Assembly (NCBI RefSeq): GCF_050107595.1 | Contig: NZ_JBNILH010000016.1 | Coordinates: 10,371 to 74,370, forward strand | Direction: 5' to 3' | DNA: 64,000 nt | DNA from: Bacillus_AB infantis_C | GTDB taxonomy: Bacteria > Bacillota > Bacilli > Bacillales > Cytobacillaceae | Part shown: in pieces, positions 1-9,078 of the stretch | Numbering within the stretch: the first letter of the stretch is position 1 | Layout of the letters: each line of letters opens with the position of its first letter | Position numbers and translations under genes: made by a program | The notes under the pieces: generated by a model | What the model was told of the DNA's origin: nothing | The model's database searches: none | The model's input: only the letters and a program-made list of their open reading frames with translations

Positions 1-355
1 AGCCGCATCTGATAATCAAGCTGTCCACAAATTAATTCTTAAAGGTATAAACCTATTGTTGCTAAGCAGTAAAAATCTAAAAGAGCATGATCTGCAAAAT
101 GGCGTTCCGCTCCATTCTGCCCGCAGATATCCTCAAATACGTGCTTTACTAGTATAGCACAAAAATGAAGACTGTCAACTAATTGGAAATCAAATAACCG
201 AAGCAGAGCAGAATGATTTTCGCGGCCACGCCAGGCCTTCACGCCGAATCATATTGCCTCCGGCTCTGGTGTGCAATAGGTGTGGAGCTATTACTGTGAT
301 GCAATACTTTATGGCTAAAAGATTCGATTCTACATAACAGCAGCAAATCCTTTTT
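1..355. other. Intergenic or truncated edge, no gene recognised
   Basis: This stretch to the left of the PAP2 gene has short open frames on both strands, but none has a convincing ribosome binding site or a recognisable protein. I see no RNA gene and no repeat shared with the rest of the window. It may hold the 3' flank of a gene outside the window. Confidence 0.4.
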
Positions 356-1009
356 TCACAGACCCTTCCGATACTCGTACAACCTGAAAATAATGATGCA
401 GGCTGCCAGCCAGGCTCCGCCGGCCAGGAAGCCGCCTGCCACATCACTTGGATAATGCACCCCCAAATAGATTCTGCTTAAGCCGATCAGGAAGATGATG
501 AGGACATTTGCGAGGACAGACAAGACCTTTAAGCTTTGCCGCGAAAACAGGTGGACCAATATATAGGCTGAAGCACCATAAAATATAAAGGAACCCATGG
601 AATGGCCGCTAGGGAAGCTGAATCCGGATTCAGTCAGGAGCGGGAGAATATCAGGTCGTTCTCTTTTAAAAATCCACTTTAGCAGCCAGTTGAACAGCGC
701 TCCGCCGCCTGCACCAGCCAGCAGAAACACGCTTAATGCCCATTTTTTATAAACCATGAGAATGACTCCCCCTGCTGCGGCCAGAAACACAAGAAACTTC
801 ACAGAGCCCAGGAATGTAATTGAGAACATCAATGCAGTCAGCTGGTCATTGATATAAGACTGGACAAAATTGATGATTGTATGGTCAAAAGCCTCCAGCT
901 CGTTTTCTTTCAGCTCTTCCGCCATTTCGGCAAAGAGAAAAGTAAAAAGCCCAAGAAGAGCTGCAGCAGAAAGAATATACATAAGTTTGATTCCTGTCAG
1001 TTTTTTCAT
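356..1009 (-). CDS. PAP2-family membrane phosphatase
   Basis: Integral membrane lipid phosphatase of the type 2 phosphatidic acid phosphatase family, 217 residues. The three family motifs are present in order: K111 to RERP (116-119), PSGH (133-136), and SRIYLGVHYPSDV (178-190) with the catalytic His185. Hydrophobic segments at about 8-28, 60-85, 92-110, 140-155, 165-182 and 192-210 fit a six-helix topology with the active site outside the membrane. Likely substrates are undecaprenyl-diphosphate, phosphatidylglycerol phosphate or diacylglycerol pyrophosphate; the sequence does not decide between them. The ATG is preceded by GGAAG. It is a single gene, with the Ku terminator lying just upstream of its start. 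Confidence 0.85.
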   Translation of the reverse strand: MKKLTGIKLMYILSAAALLGLFTFLFAEMAEELKENELEAFDHTIINFVQSYINDQLTALMFSITFLGSVKFLVFLAAAGGVILMVYKKWALSVFLLAGAGGGALFNWLLKWIFKRERPDILPLLTESGFSFPSGHSMGSFIFYGASAYILVHLFSRQSLKVLSVLANVLIIFLIGLSRIYLGVHYPSDVAGGFLAGGAWLAACIIIFRLYEYRKGL

Positions 1010-1096
1010 GTATGACTTCCTTTTCTTGTTATTGTCCTGTACCTTCTATATTGCCTATTTAGGCAGTTTGTGAACATAATTCGCATATGAATAGGA

Positions 1097-1120
1097 AAAA
1101 ACCGCACAAAGGCGGTTTTT
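1097..1120 (-). terminator. Terminator of the ku gene
   Basis: Perfect 9-bp stem (AAAAACCGC / GCGGTTTTT) with a 6-nt loop, immediately after the ku stop codon. In the minus direction the right-hand arm supplies a U-tract. Confidence 0.75.
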
Positions 1121-1122
1121 CA

Positions 1123-1968
1123 TCACGCTTCTTTCTTTTCCTTTGGCCGTGCAGCAGCCCTTTTCTTGCGCGCGGCCGGCTTTTTCGGTTTTTCGGGTTT
1201 GGTATTGTCGATCGAAGCCTGCAATGCGGCCATCAGGTCTGTCACATTTGATTTTGTTTCTTTTTCTGCAGGAGTGACCACTTCTTGGCCTGTCCGTTTT
1301 GCTTCAATGAGATCCAGAAGCGCAGACCTGTATTCATCTGTATACTTGTCAGGCTCAAATGCAGTTGTCAGCTGGTCGATGAGCATGATGGCAGTTTCCA
1401 GCTCTTTTTCCGTCACTTTGTCCTCGGAAGGGACGTTCGGTACATCGCCGGCTTTCCTCACTTCATCCGGAAAGTGTATAGTTTCCATGATCAGAGTATT
1501 TTCAAATACCCTGACAACGGCCAGCTGCTCTTTTGAGCGGATGATGATTTTGGCGAGCCCAACCTTTTCAGAGTCTTCCAGTGCTTTTCTCAAAAGCGAA
1601 TAAGCCTTTCCTCCCCCATCACCCGGAGACATATAATAGCTGCGGTCATAATAGATGGGATCGATTTCAGCCATTTTAACAAAATCGATGATTTCAACAG
1701 CTTTGTCTTCGTTGGCCTGCTTCAATTTTTTCAGGTCCTCGTCTTCAAGAACGACAAATTTTCCCTTTGTGTATTCATAAGCCTTTACAATATCTTCCGG
1801 CTTGACTTCTGTTTCACAGACCGGACAGATTTTCTCATATTTAATCGGAGAATGACACTCTTTGTGAAGAGTCCGCAGCTTAATGTCCTTGTCCTCAATT
1901 GCTGCATGAAGCTTAATCGGTATATTTACAAGCCCGAAGCTGATGCTGCCTTTCCAGATTGTATGCAT
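1123..1968 (-). CDS. ykoV: Ku protein for non-homologous end joining
   Basis: Bacterial Ku, 281 residues, the DNA-end-binding homodimer that recruits LigD to double-strand breaks. The N terminus (MHTIWKGSISFGLVNIPIKL) is the hallmark start of bacterial Ku, and the central beta-barrel runs to about residue 230. The tail (from about 245) is rich in Lys, Pro, Ala and Arg, as in Ku proteins with extended DNA-contacting C termini. The frame is open for 17 more codons upstream, but GGAG seven bases before the ATG at 1968 and the conserved N terminus fix the start here. It is divergent from ligD, 170 bp away. In B. subtilis the pair acts in spores and stationary cells; that expression pattern is inferred here. 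Confidence 0.95.
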   Translation of the reverse strand: MHTIWKGSISFGLVNIPIKLHAAIEDKDIKLRTLHKECHSPIKYEKICPVCETEVKPEDIVKAYEYTKGKFVVLEDEDLKKLKQANEDKAVEIIDFVKMAEIDPIYYDRSYYMSPGDGGGKAYSLLRKALEDSEKVGLAKIIIRSKEQLAVVRVFENTLIMETIHFPDEVRKAGDVPNVPSEDKVTEKELETAIMLIDQLTTAFEPDKYTDEYRSALLDLIEAKRTGQEVVTPAEKETKSNVTDLMAALQASIDNTKPEKPKKPAARKKRAAARPKEKKEA

Positions 1969-2138
1969 CCTGATTCTCCATTCTATTGTCTTTAACTTTA
2001 ATGTGCGATGATTCATCATTTGAAATGCAAGATAACTTCTGCCAGCGGAGTAGGATTCCCCCCAGAATGGAATAATGGAGGATGAGCCGTTTTAATGGCT
2101 AAGGATAGTCGAATCCTGCCGCGGAAAGGAGTGTCACA

Positions 2139-3977
2139 ATGAAACCAATGCTTCCGAGCCTGACCTTTGATGCTCCAGATGCCAAAGGATGGTTTTACGA
2201 AGTAAAATACGATGGATTTAGAGCCATCCTTGAGTGGGATGACAAGGGGCTTTCTTTGACAAGCAGAAATGGCAAACCGCTGCTGGAACTTTTTCCCGAA
2301 GTCAGGTCCTTTCTCGAAGACAACCTCCAGCTGTTTGAACCTTTCCTGCCTCTTCAATTGGATGGAGAGCTTGTTTATTTAGAAAATAAACATAAAGCAC
2401 ATTTTGGTTCTATCCAAGTAAGGGGGAGAATGCGTTCAGAAAAGAGGATTTTGGAAAAAGCCAGACAATCTCCATGCCGCTTATTGATCTTTGATGCATT
2501 AAAGCTTAATGGGAAGAGCATAACAGCATTGGACTATAGGGAGCGTAAAGCCGCATTAGAGAATTTTTTCACATCAGCACATCTCCCGCTTGAGCCTGAC
2601 GAAAAGAGCACGAGGCTACTTCAGATGATACCTGGATATGGTGATTTTAAAAATCTGTGGGAACAGGTGATCCTTCATGATGGCGAAGGAATTGTGGCTA
2701 AACAGGAGAAAAGCAAATGGGAGGAAGGCAAACGCTCAACCTTATGGCAGAAATATAAAAATTGGAAATATGTTTCTTGCTTTATCACTGCTTATGAAAA
2801 ATCTAATGGTTATTTCTATGCAGGCGTGTATGATGGCGGAAGGGTCCACCCGATCGGCCAATTTATATTCGGGCTAAAGCCTGATGAGAAAAAGGCCCTT
2901 ATGGAGACAATCAAAAACAACAAAAGAGAAGAAGATGGCAGATTTGTTTATGTTAATCCCGGCATTTGTACAGAGCTAAAGTACCTGGAGATTTATGATG
3001 GACAGATGCGCGAGCCCCACTTCCATCAATTCCGTTTTGACCTGAAGCCTGAGCAGTGCACCTATAGCCAATTTGCCGAACAGCAGAAGAATCTCCCCGA
3101 TGATGTAGAAATCACACATCCTGACAAGCCTATATGGGAAACGCCTGCACTAAAGAAGATAGACTTTATCCATTATCTTCGGGAAATTTCCCCATATATG
3201 CTGCCATTCCTAAAAGATAGGCTTCTCACCGTCATCAGGTATCCGCACGGCATTTTCGGGGAACCCTTTTACCAAAAAAACGCACCCGACTATACACCAG
3301 ATTTTGTTGAAACAAAAATGTCAGATGGAATCAATTATATTATCTGCAATAATCTTAAGACATTTCTCTGGCTCGGCAATCAGCTGGCATTTGAATTTCA
3401 TATACCATTTCAGACTATCAAAAGCAAAGGTCCGTCTGAAATCGTCTTCGATCTGGATCCGCCGTCCCGGGATGCATTCACCCTTGCTATAAAGGCTGCA
3501 CTGATGATTAAAGAGGTGCTCGATCATCTTAAGCTCACATCATTTGTCAAGACATCCGGGAATAAAGGGCTCCAGGTTTACATCCCGCTTCCTGAGAATG
3601 CCTACACATATGATGATACACGCCTTTTCACTTCTTTCATTGCTGACTATCTGATATCCAAAGAACCGGACCTTTTCACAACTGAAAGAATGAAGAAAAA
3701 TCGGGGCAGCAGGCTTTATGTCGATTATATCCAGCATGCAGAGGGAAAGACGATCGTGGCACCATACTCAGCCAGAGGCAACCAGTATGCCGGTATCGCG
3801 GCACCATTGTTTTGGGAAGAAGTTAATGACCGGCTCAGGATGGAGGAGTTCCGGGTAGATAATGTTGTAAAACGCATCAACAAACTGGGAGACCCGCTTC
3901 AAGGTTATTTCTCTGCAAAGGATTTGCAGGCTTTTTCTCCGGTTCTTGAATTTTTGAATGCAGAAAAAAAGACCTGA
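2139..3977 (+). CDS. ligD: ATP-dependent DNA ligase LigD (ligase plus polymerase)
   Basis: Bifunctional end-joining enzyme, 612 residues. The N-terminal half is an ATP-dependent ligase with the nucleotidyl-lysine motif KYDG (K23) and a later EGIVAKQ motif. The C-terminal half (about 310-610) is an archaeo-eukaryotic-primase-type polymerase with the metal-binding DLDPP (D438, D440) and the TSGNKGLQVYIPL motif. The order ligase-then-polymerase, with no phosphoesterase domain, is the Bacillus arrangement; mycobacterial LigD has the domains in another order plus a nuclease. AAAGGAG precedes the ATG. It is transcribed divergently from ku, its partner, and ends at a strong bidirectional hairpin. 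Confidence 0.95.
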   Translation: MKPMLPSLTFDAPDAKGWFYEVKYDGFRAILEWDDKGLSLTSRNGKPLLELFPEVRSFLEDNLQLFEPFLPLQLDGELVYLENKHKAHFGSIQVRGRMRSEKRILEKARQSPCRLLIFDALKLNGKSITALDYRERKAALENFFTSAHLPLEPDEKSTRLLQMIPGYGDFKNLWEQVILHDGEGIVAKQEKSKWEEGKRSTLWQKYKNWKYVSCFITAYEKSNGYFYAGVYDGGRVHPIGQFIFGLKPDEKKALMETIKNNKREEDGRFVYVNPGICTELKYLEIYDGQMREPHFHQFRFDLKPEQCTYSQFAEQQKNLPDDVEITHPDKPIWETPALKKIDFIHYLREISPYMLPFLKDRLLTVIRYPHGIFGEPFYQKNAPDYTPDFVETKMSDGINYIICNNLKTFLWLGNQLAFEFHIPFQTIKSKGPSEIVFDLDPPSRDAFTLAIKAALMIKEVLDHLKLTSFVKTSGNKGLQVYIPLPENAYTYDDTRLFTSFIADYLISKEPDLFTTERMKKNRGSRLYVDYIQHAEGKTIVAPYSARGNQYAGIAAPLFWEEVNDRLRMEEFRVDNVVKRINKLGDPLQGYFSAKDLQAFSPVLEFLNAEKKT

Positions 3978-4004
3978 AAGCTCACAGTATCTTTCTGCAC
4001 ATGA

Positions 4005-4034
4005 AAAAGAATGCTGCGGCGGCAGCATTCTTTT
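4005..4034. terminator. Bidirectional terminator between ligD and dapF
   Basis: Perfect 13-bp stem (AAAAGAATGCTGC / GCAGCATTCTTTT) with a 4-nt GGCG loop and U-tracts in both directions. It serves the two convergent genes. Confidence 0.85.
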
Positions 4035-4038
4035 CTTA

Positions 4039-5022
4039 TCATAGATATTCTTCTATTATTTCACGGGCATGTTCCTGCAGCTTCCCATACTGTTCTGCTT
4101 CGGCCTCAAAGTAAGCTTTTTCACCCAACGTAAACGGATTAGGCTGGGCAGGGTCCACATAGGCTTTTACACGGTACATATACGTCGCGTTCCCGATCAG
4201 GTCGATTGTATACCCGCCATTTGATTCATGTGCAATACACTGGACCTTTCCCCCATTATTGTACACATCCACCGGCCTTTCAAGCTTATTCATCCCTTGC
4301 AGGCAGGATACCAGGGTGGAAGCTGACATCGCAGTTCCGCAGGCATTCGTGAAGCCCACACCGCGCTCAAAGGTCCTCACGTAAATGCTTTCCTCTCTAA
4401 GAGGCTTGATGAAGCTGACATTTACTCCATCAGGAAACAGCTCATTCGGGCCATTGACTTGCTCACTGATATCTTTTTGAAGATCTGATCTAATATCCTC
4501 TTTGCTGCAAACCGCAATCAGATGCGGATTGGGCACAGCTAAAGCTGTGAAATTAAGCGAATCTGACAACGAGCTTATTTTCTCATCCTTTAATGTCTCC
4601 TGATTCAGGATAAGCGGCAAATCACGGATTTGGAAGGAGACTGGTGAAATTTCAACAAGATAGGTTGGAATCTCCGGGAAGATATCCGGCCGCTTTTCAA
4701 CCTTTAAATCAGCCCTCATGGTTTCAATGATCGCTTCCTTCAAATCTAATAGTTCGCATACATAGCGGGCGACACAGCGCAGGCCGTTGCCGCACATTGA
4801 AGCTTCTGATCCATCGGCATTAAAAACCCTCATCCGGGCATCGGCTTTATCACTCTTCATTGTAAAAAGAATCCCGTCTGCCCCCAGTTCAGAATCCCGG
4901 CGGCAAAGAGCGATGGCAAGCTCCCGCCGCTGCTCTTCCGTAAATCCATAATTTCTTGATATCTCATCTATCAGCAAAAAGTCGTTTCCCGACCCATGGC
5001 ATTTCAGAATTTCTATTTCCAT
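4039..5022 (-). CDS. dapF: Diaminopimelate epimerase
   Basis: Converts LL- to meso-diaminopimelate for lysine and peptidoglycan synthesis (cytosolic, cofactor-free). Both catalytic Cys motifs are present: NADGSEASMCGNGLRC (C77) and GVGFTNACGTAMSAS (near residue 228), with the typical N-terminal CHGSGNDF. At 327 residues it is about 40 longer than the common 280-residue form. The extra part is a C-terminal tail (from about 285) rich in acidic and aromatic residues. GGGGG seven bases upstream supports the ATG. It stands alone, convergent with ligD. Confidence 0.93.
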   Translation of the reverse strand: MEIEILKCHGSGNDFLLIDEISRNYGFTEEQRRELAIALCRRDSELGADGILFTMKSDKADARMRVFNADGSEASMCGNGLRCVARYVCELLDLKEAIIETMRADLKVEKRPDIFPEIPTYLVEISPVSFQIRDLPLILNQETLKDEKISSLSDSLNFTALAVPNPHLIAVCSKEDIRSDLQKDISEQVNGPNELFPDGVNVSFIKPLREESIYVRTFERGVGFTNACGTAMSASTLVSCLQGMNKLERPVDVYNNGGKVQCIAHESNGGYTIDLIGNATYMYRVKAYVDPAQPNPFTLGEKAYFEAEAEQYGKLQEHAREIIEEYL

Positions 5023-5176
5023 TTCAAAACCCCCATTTTCCCTTTAACCTGCTAAATCATCATAATAATAGATTGCCATAAATTCCTCTTAAGTTCAATC
5101 CTCTTGCGGACGATATGAGTTAGAATACGATATGGCGGGTATTAACTTATGTGCAGGCCGGAGGTGAGTCAAAGCA

Positions 5177-5446
5177 ATGCAGGAATATAAGTTCAAATTT
5201 TTCATCAGCAGGGTTGAAGAGCTTGAGGCAGCAAACGGGTTAACAGAAAAAACAGCTTTTGTAGATACGAGGATCCTGTACGGGGAACAGGAAATTTACA
5301 ATGGCTCTATCCGGGTACGCTTCAATGATCATGGAACATTCCCCAATCCCGCAGACATAATGGCCGCTGCATCACAGAATTCTTTAAGAAAGCTTTTGGC
5401 CGCAGAAGCAAAGAGATATGTCAAGCCGCAAAGACGATGGCTCTGA
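5177..5446 (+). CDS. Conserved small protein of unknown function
   Basis: An 89-residue soluble protein that I do not recognise. It has a mixed beta-strand-like pattern (KFKFFISRVEEL, FVDTRILYGEQEIYNGSIRVRF) followed by an Ala-rich helix and a basic C terminus (KRYVKPQRRW). There is no Cys pair, no signal peptide and no membrane segment. A strong GGAGGTGA ribosome binding site eight to nine bases before the ATG, and the terminator immediately after the stop, make it a real gene. It is divergent from dapF, and the two share a promoter region of about 150 bp. Confidence 0.75.
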   Translation: MQEYKFKFFISRVEELEAANGLTEKTAFVDTRILYGEQEIYNGSIRVRFNDHGTFPNPADIMAAASQNSLRKLLAAEAKRYVKPQRRWL

Positions 5447-5449
5447 CAA

Positions 5450-5484
5450 ACTTCAAAAGCGCCGCAGACCGGCGCTTTTGAAGT
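5450..5484. terminator. Bidirectional terminator
   Basis: Perfect 14-bp inverted repeat (ACTTCAAAAGCGCC / GGCGCTTTTGAAGT) with a 7-nt loop between two convergent genes. The TTTT lies inside the outer stem, so the inner GCGCC/GGCGC part is the effective hairpin. Confidence 0.7.
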
Positions 5485-5493
5485 CAGCTGCAA

Positions 5494-6738
5494 TCATATG
5501 TAAAGCGATTCTTCGGAAAGCAGACTATTGGTCCATGCTATAGAATCAACATAGATGCGAAAAAGAGCATTTTCTTCTATTTCAAGGCACCTGCTTTTTT
5601 CACCGATCAGTTTCCAGTCAGCCCTCTCAACAGCGACCGCAAGATCCAGCACATCTTTAAGAGGATTTTTGATGCCCCTAAGCGCATCCCCTATTTCGTC
5701 CTGAAGCGGCAGATCAGTCAATATATCCTCCATAGATGCTCCAAGAATGCTGTCCATCATTGAAAACATTCCTGTTAAAAAATATTGGGCATTCAAAGCC
5801 CCTTTCTTTCTTAGAACCGCTATAGATTCAGACATCTTTGCCCTTATCAGGCAAATCCTGATCGTTTCCTTCTGCACTGCCTTCTTTTCCAGGGCAGACT
5901 CCCTGACAGCAAGCACATAGATCCACTTCTGGATTTCATTAAGCCCCAGCAGAACCGTCGCCTGCCTGATGCTGTTTATCTTGTGCTTCGGCCTGAAAGC
6001 CGGAGAGTTGATCAGCCTCAGCAGCTTATAGGAAAGCGATAAATCTCTTTCAATCAGATTTGATATCAAATCTATGCTTGGGTCAGCAGTTGAGAGATTA
6101 TAGATCATCTCATAATAAGAATGAAAATAGGTCGGAACATCATAAGTTGATACAATTTCAGGTTTTTCAAAAAAGTAGCCCTGAAAATAATCATAGCCCC
6201 TTTTTCTCGCATCCTCAAACTCAGCTCTTGTTTCGACTTTTTCCGCTACCATTTTGAGCTTGAGCCGTTTGGCTTCCCGCTCAATCCTCTCCCGCATGCA
6301 GGCTGGAGTAGCAAGGAAGTCCACTTTAATTATATCTGTATACTCGAGCAGCTGCTTTGAAAAAGGATTTTCTTCCTGGAGGGCGTAATCATCAAGGGCG
6401 ATCTGATACCCCAGGTTTTTCAGTTCCCGGCAGATATCAATCAGATAGCTGCTGGGTTCCACCGTTTCCAGTATTTCCACAACAATCTCCCTTGGCCTGA
6501 AATAGGTCGGAAGCCGGAGCTTGAGGAGATTTTCGGTAAAATTAATAAAACAGGGCTTGCCTTCGGACAGCCTGTCGATTCCTATATTCAAGAAACTGTT
6601 TATAATGACGTCGGCGGTCGCCTGGTCGCCGTTGATAATGGGGAATTCATTCACCTGGCTGCTTCTGTACAGCAATTCATAAGCGAATACTTCTTCCTTA
6701 GTGTTAAAAATCGGCTGCCTCGCAACAAAGACTTCCAT
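5494..6738 (-). CDS. yuxH: EAL-HDOD signalling protein (YuxH-like)
   Basis: A 414-residue cytosolic protein with an N-terminal EAL domain (about 1-200) and a C-terminal HDOD domain (about 200-410), the architecture of B. subtilis YuxH. EAL domains hydrolyse cyclic di-GMP. Residues corresponding to the metal and substrate ligands seem present: the ELLYR motif, INFTENLL, EILE, ALDDY (in place of DDFG), IKVD, and QGYFFEKP at the end of the domain. The last of these is the usual close of an EAL fold. EAL-HDOD proteins are often catalytically degenerate, so activity is uncertain. The ATG has GGAGG seven bases upstream. No obvious partner gene is adjacent. Confidence 0.85.
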   Translation of the reverse strand: MEVFVARQPIFNTKEEVFAYELLYRSSQVNEFPIINGDQATADVIINSFLNIGIDRLSEGKPCFINFTENLLKLRLPTYFRPREIVVEILETVEPSSYLIDICRELKNLGYQIALDDYALQEENPFSKQLLEYTDIIKVDFLATPACMRERIEREAKRLKLKMVAEKVETRAEFEDARKRGYDYFQGYFFEKPEIVSTYDVPTYFHSYYEMIYNLSTADPSIDLISNLIERDLSLSYKLLRLINSPAFRPKHKINSIRQATVLLGLNEIQKWIYVLAVRESALEKKAVQKETIRICLIRAKMSESIAVLRKKGALNAQYFLTGMFSMMDSILGASMEDILTDLPLQDEIGDALRGIKNPLKDVLDLAVAVERADWKLIGEKSRCLEIEENALFRIYVDSIAWTNSLLSEESLYI

Positions 6739-6869
6739 TTTATAACCTCCGCTGTTATTCCAAATGTTAGGTTGTCTTTATTTTAAAACAATATTTGCCA
6801 GTATGTCTGTCGAAGTTTGTAGAATAGTATATTTTATTGGATAATAGAATATACATTCCCCTTTTCAAT

Positions 6870-6965
6870 GGGGCTGTTGTTTTCCGTTCCAGGCACTTCG
6901 CTTCCCGCGGGGCGGCGCTGCAATCCCGCAGGAGTCTTCGTGCCTTCCACTGTAAACAACAGGGT
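6870..6965. repeat. Dispersed palindromic intergenic repeat, full copy
   Basis: A 96-bp element with imperfect terminal inverted repeats (CTGTTGTTTTCCGTTCCAGG... and its complement ending GTAAACAACAG) and a GC-rich core with CGCGGGGCGG. It looks like the short palindromic repeat common in Bacillus intergenic regions. A second, right-truncated copy lies at 43359-43446 in this window. It has no coding capacity. Confidence 0.75.
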
Positions 6966-7104
6966 TTTCAAAATTTTATTAGAAACTGCAATAAGATGGA
7001 AGCACATTATTGAAATTTTAAGTAGTGAACTATTAGCAGTTCTTTAAACTCTCAGCCTGTCATTCTTTCTCTAAATATCGCAATATAGTTAGAATGCAAA
7101 AAAG

Positions 7105-7131
7105 AGGCACGGAATGTGTTAATTCCGTGCC
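7105..7131. terminator. Terminator downstream of the NCS2 permease
   Basis: Ten-bp stem (GGCACGGAAT / ATTCCGTGCC) with a 6-nt loop and T-runs on both sides. A weaker hairpin (CGCCA / TGGCG) followed by a T-run on the plus strand lies closer to the stop, near 7152-7175. Confidence 0.75.
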
Positions 7132-7183
7132 CCTTTTTGTTAACATAGTGCAACGCCAATGATAATGGCGCTTTTTTTAGAAA

Positions 7184-8479
7184 TCAGCTGATGACATGAA
7201 ACACGAAGTTTGCCAGGAATAGTCCTGCGATTACATACAGAGCAACGGAGACTTCCTTCGCCCTTCCGATCGCGATTTTGAGGATCGGATAAAGGATGAA
7301 CCCGACGGCTATTCCGTCTGCAATGCTGTAGGTAAACGGAATCATCGCTATGATGAAGAACGCCGGGAAGCTTTCACTCATATCCTTCATATCAAGGTTG
7401 CGGATGTTCTGAAGCATCAATCCGCCTATGATAATGAGGATAGGTGCAATCGCACTGTTTGGAATCAGCTTGATTACCGGAATGAAAAATGCCGAAAGCA
7501 TGAACAGAAGCCCTGTAGCCACTGTCGTAAGTCCTGTCCTGCCTCCTGCAGCCATGCTGGCTGCACTTTCAACGGTTGAAACAGTTGGACTTGTTCCGAA
7601 AAGGCCGGAAAGCAGTGCAGAAACTGAATTTGCCTGAAAAGCCCGCTTGAAACGTTCCGGCTTGCCGATGAATGAAACATGGCCGTGAACCAGACCGATA
7701 TTTTCAAACACCAGGACCATGGTCAGCGAGAATACTGCCACCCAGAACGTTATGGAAAAGAAGCTTTCAAAAGACATAGCCCCGAAAACATCCAGATAAT
7801 CGCCAAAAGAAAAAGAAGATTCTTTTGCCTGCGATACATCAATATTTCCAAACAGCAAGGCAATGAGCGTTCCGGCAGCAACAGTGATCAGAAAATTTCC
7901 CGGGACATTCCGCATAAACAAAACGATTGCCAGCAGGAATGTAATGATCGTCGCCAGCACCTGCGGATCTCCCAGATTGCCTAACGCAATGAGCGAGTTG
8001 GTGCCTTTTTCCACAATGCCGCCCTTTTCAAGCCCAATCAGCATCAGGAATAACCCAAGGCCTACAGTGATAGCTTCCTTGAGCGACTGTGGAATGGCTG
8101 CACTCAGGGTCCCTGCAAAACGCGAAAAAGCCACGAATGCAAAAACAAGCCCAGAAACAAATACAACCGCCAGCGCTTCCTGCCATGACAGCCCCATAGA
8201 CTGCACAAGTGTGTAAGAAAACAGGGCATTGATTCCCATTCCAGGCACAAGAAGGATTGGTACATTCGCCCAGAATCCCATCAGGAAACAGCCGACAACC
8301 GAAGTGATGATGGTCGCCATGATGGCAGCTTCCAGAGGTATTCCGGCCTCTGAAAGAATGAGCGAATTGACAGCTATGATATACACAATGGTAAAAAAGC
8401 CGATCGTACCCGCCATCACTTCCTTCTTGAAGCTTGTTTCATTGGCATCAAGCTGGAATAATTGGTTTAGCATTTTCAT
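7184..8479 (-). CDS. NCS2-family purine permease (PbuG/PbuO type)
   Basis: A 431-residue polytopic transporter of the AzgA-like branch of the NCS2 nucleobase:cation symporters. B. subtilis members PbuG and PbuO carry hypoxanthine, guanine or adenine. The N terminus (LDANETSFKKEVMAGTIGFFTIVYI) and the motif GLFGTSPTVSTVESAAS are typical of the branch. About 12 to 14 hydrophobic segments fill the rest. An alternative ATG two codons in (MLNQ) is possible; the ribosome site (AGGTAAT) is weak. I found no purine riboswitch in the 114 bp upstream. That is notable because pbuG in B. subtilis has one, so regulation here is unknown. Confidence 0.85.
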   Translation of the reverse strand: MKMLNQLFQLDANETSFKKEVMAGTIGFFTIVYIIAVNSLILSEAGIPLEAAIMATIITSVVGCFLMGFWANVPILLVPGMGINALFSYTLVQSMGLSWQEALAVVFVSGLVFAFVAFSRFAGTLSAAIPQSLKEAITVGLGLFLMLIGLEKGGIVEKGTNSLIALGNLGDPQVLATIITFLLAIVLFMRNVPGNFLITVAAGTLIALLFGNIDVSQAKESSFSFGDYLDVFGAMSFESFFSITFWVAVFSLTMVLVFENIGLVHGHVSFIGKPERFKRAFQANSVSALLSGLFGTSPTVSTVESAASMAAGGRTGLTTVATGLLFMLSAFFIPVIKLIPNSAIAPILIIIGGLMLQNIRNLDMKDMSESFPAFFIIAMIPFTYSIADGIAVGFILYPILKIAIGRAKEVSVALYVIAGLFLANFVFHVIS

Positions 8480-8593
8480 TAGTATTACCTATTCTGTTGT
8501 ATAGCCCTCTCCCTACCCGCTCTCCCTGATAAACAGGTGAGCCACAAAGATATATTTTAGCAGACATTGAGTTCTCTGCCAATAGGAGACCCT

Positions 8594-9064
8594 TTAATTA
8601 GCCATTTCTCTGTAGAGATTACCCATTTCAATCGCTCCTGCGGCAGCCTCCCAGCCTTTGTTTCCTGCCTTCGTTCCGGCACGTTCAATCGCCTGCTCGA
8701 TCGTATCGACAGTCAGAACACCGAAGATAACCGGGATTCCGCTTGACATGCTGATTGATGCCACCCCTTTTGATACTTCGCTGCTTACATAGTCGAAATG
8801 CGGTGTAGCTCCTCTGATGACAGTCCCTAGTGTTATGACGCTGTCATACTTTCCGGAATCGGCCATTTTCTTAGCTGCAAGAGGAATTTCAAAGGCTCCC
8901 GGCACCCACACGACCGTTACATCTTCCTCTGCGACACCATGCCTTTTCAAGCTATCCTCTGCTCCGGACAGAAGCTTCCCGGTTATAAATTCATTGAACC
9001 TTGAAACAACAATACCAATTTTAAGCCCAGTACCTACCAGATTTCCTTCAATCACTTTTTTCAT
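8594..9064 (-). CDS. ribH: 6,7-dimethyl-8-ribityllumazine synthase
   Basis: Penultimate step of riboflavin synthesis: condenses the ribityl-amino-uracil with 3,4-dihydroxybutanone phosphate. 156 residues, beginning MKKVIEGNLVGTGLKIGIVV. The conserved substrate-binding stretches VVWVPGAFEIPLAAKKM and the phosphate-site motif GTVIRGATPHFDYV are present. The frame has an ATG five codons earlier, but that codon abuts the ribosome site. GGAGG eight bases before the ATG at 9064 fixes the start. Last gene of the rib operon; no ribT follows. Confidence 0.95.
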   Translation of the reverse strand: MKKVIEGNLVGTGLKIGIVVSRFNEFITGKLLSGAEDSLKRHGVAEEDVTVVWVPGAFEIPLAAKKMADSGKYDSVITLGTVIRGATPHFDYVSSEVSKGVASISMSSGIPVIFGVLTVDTIEQAIERAGTKAGNKGWEAAAGAIEMGNLYREMAN

Positions 9065-9078
9065 CGTATTTTCCTCCA

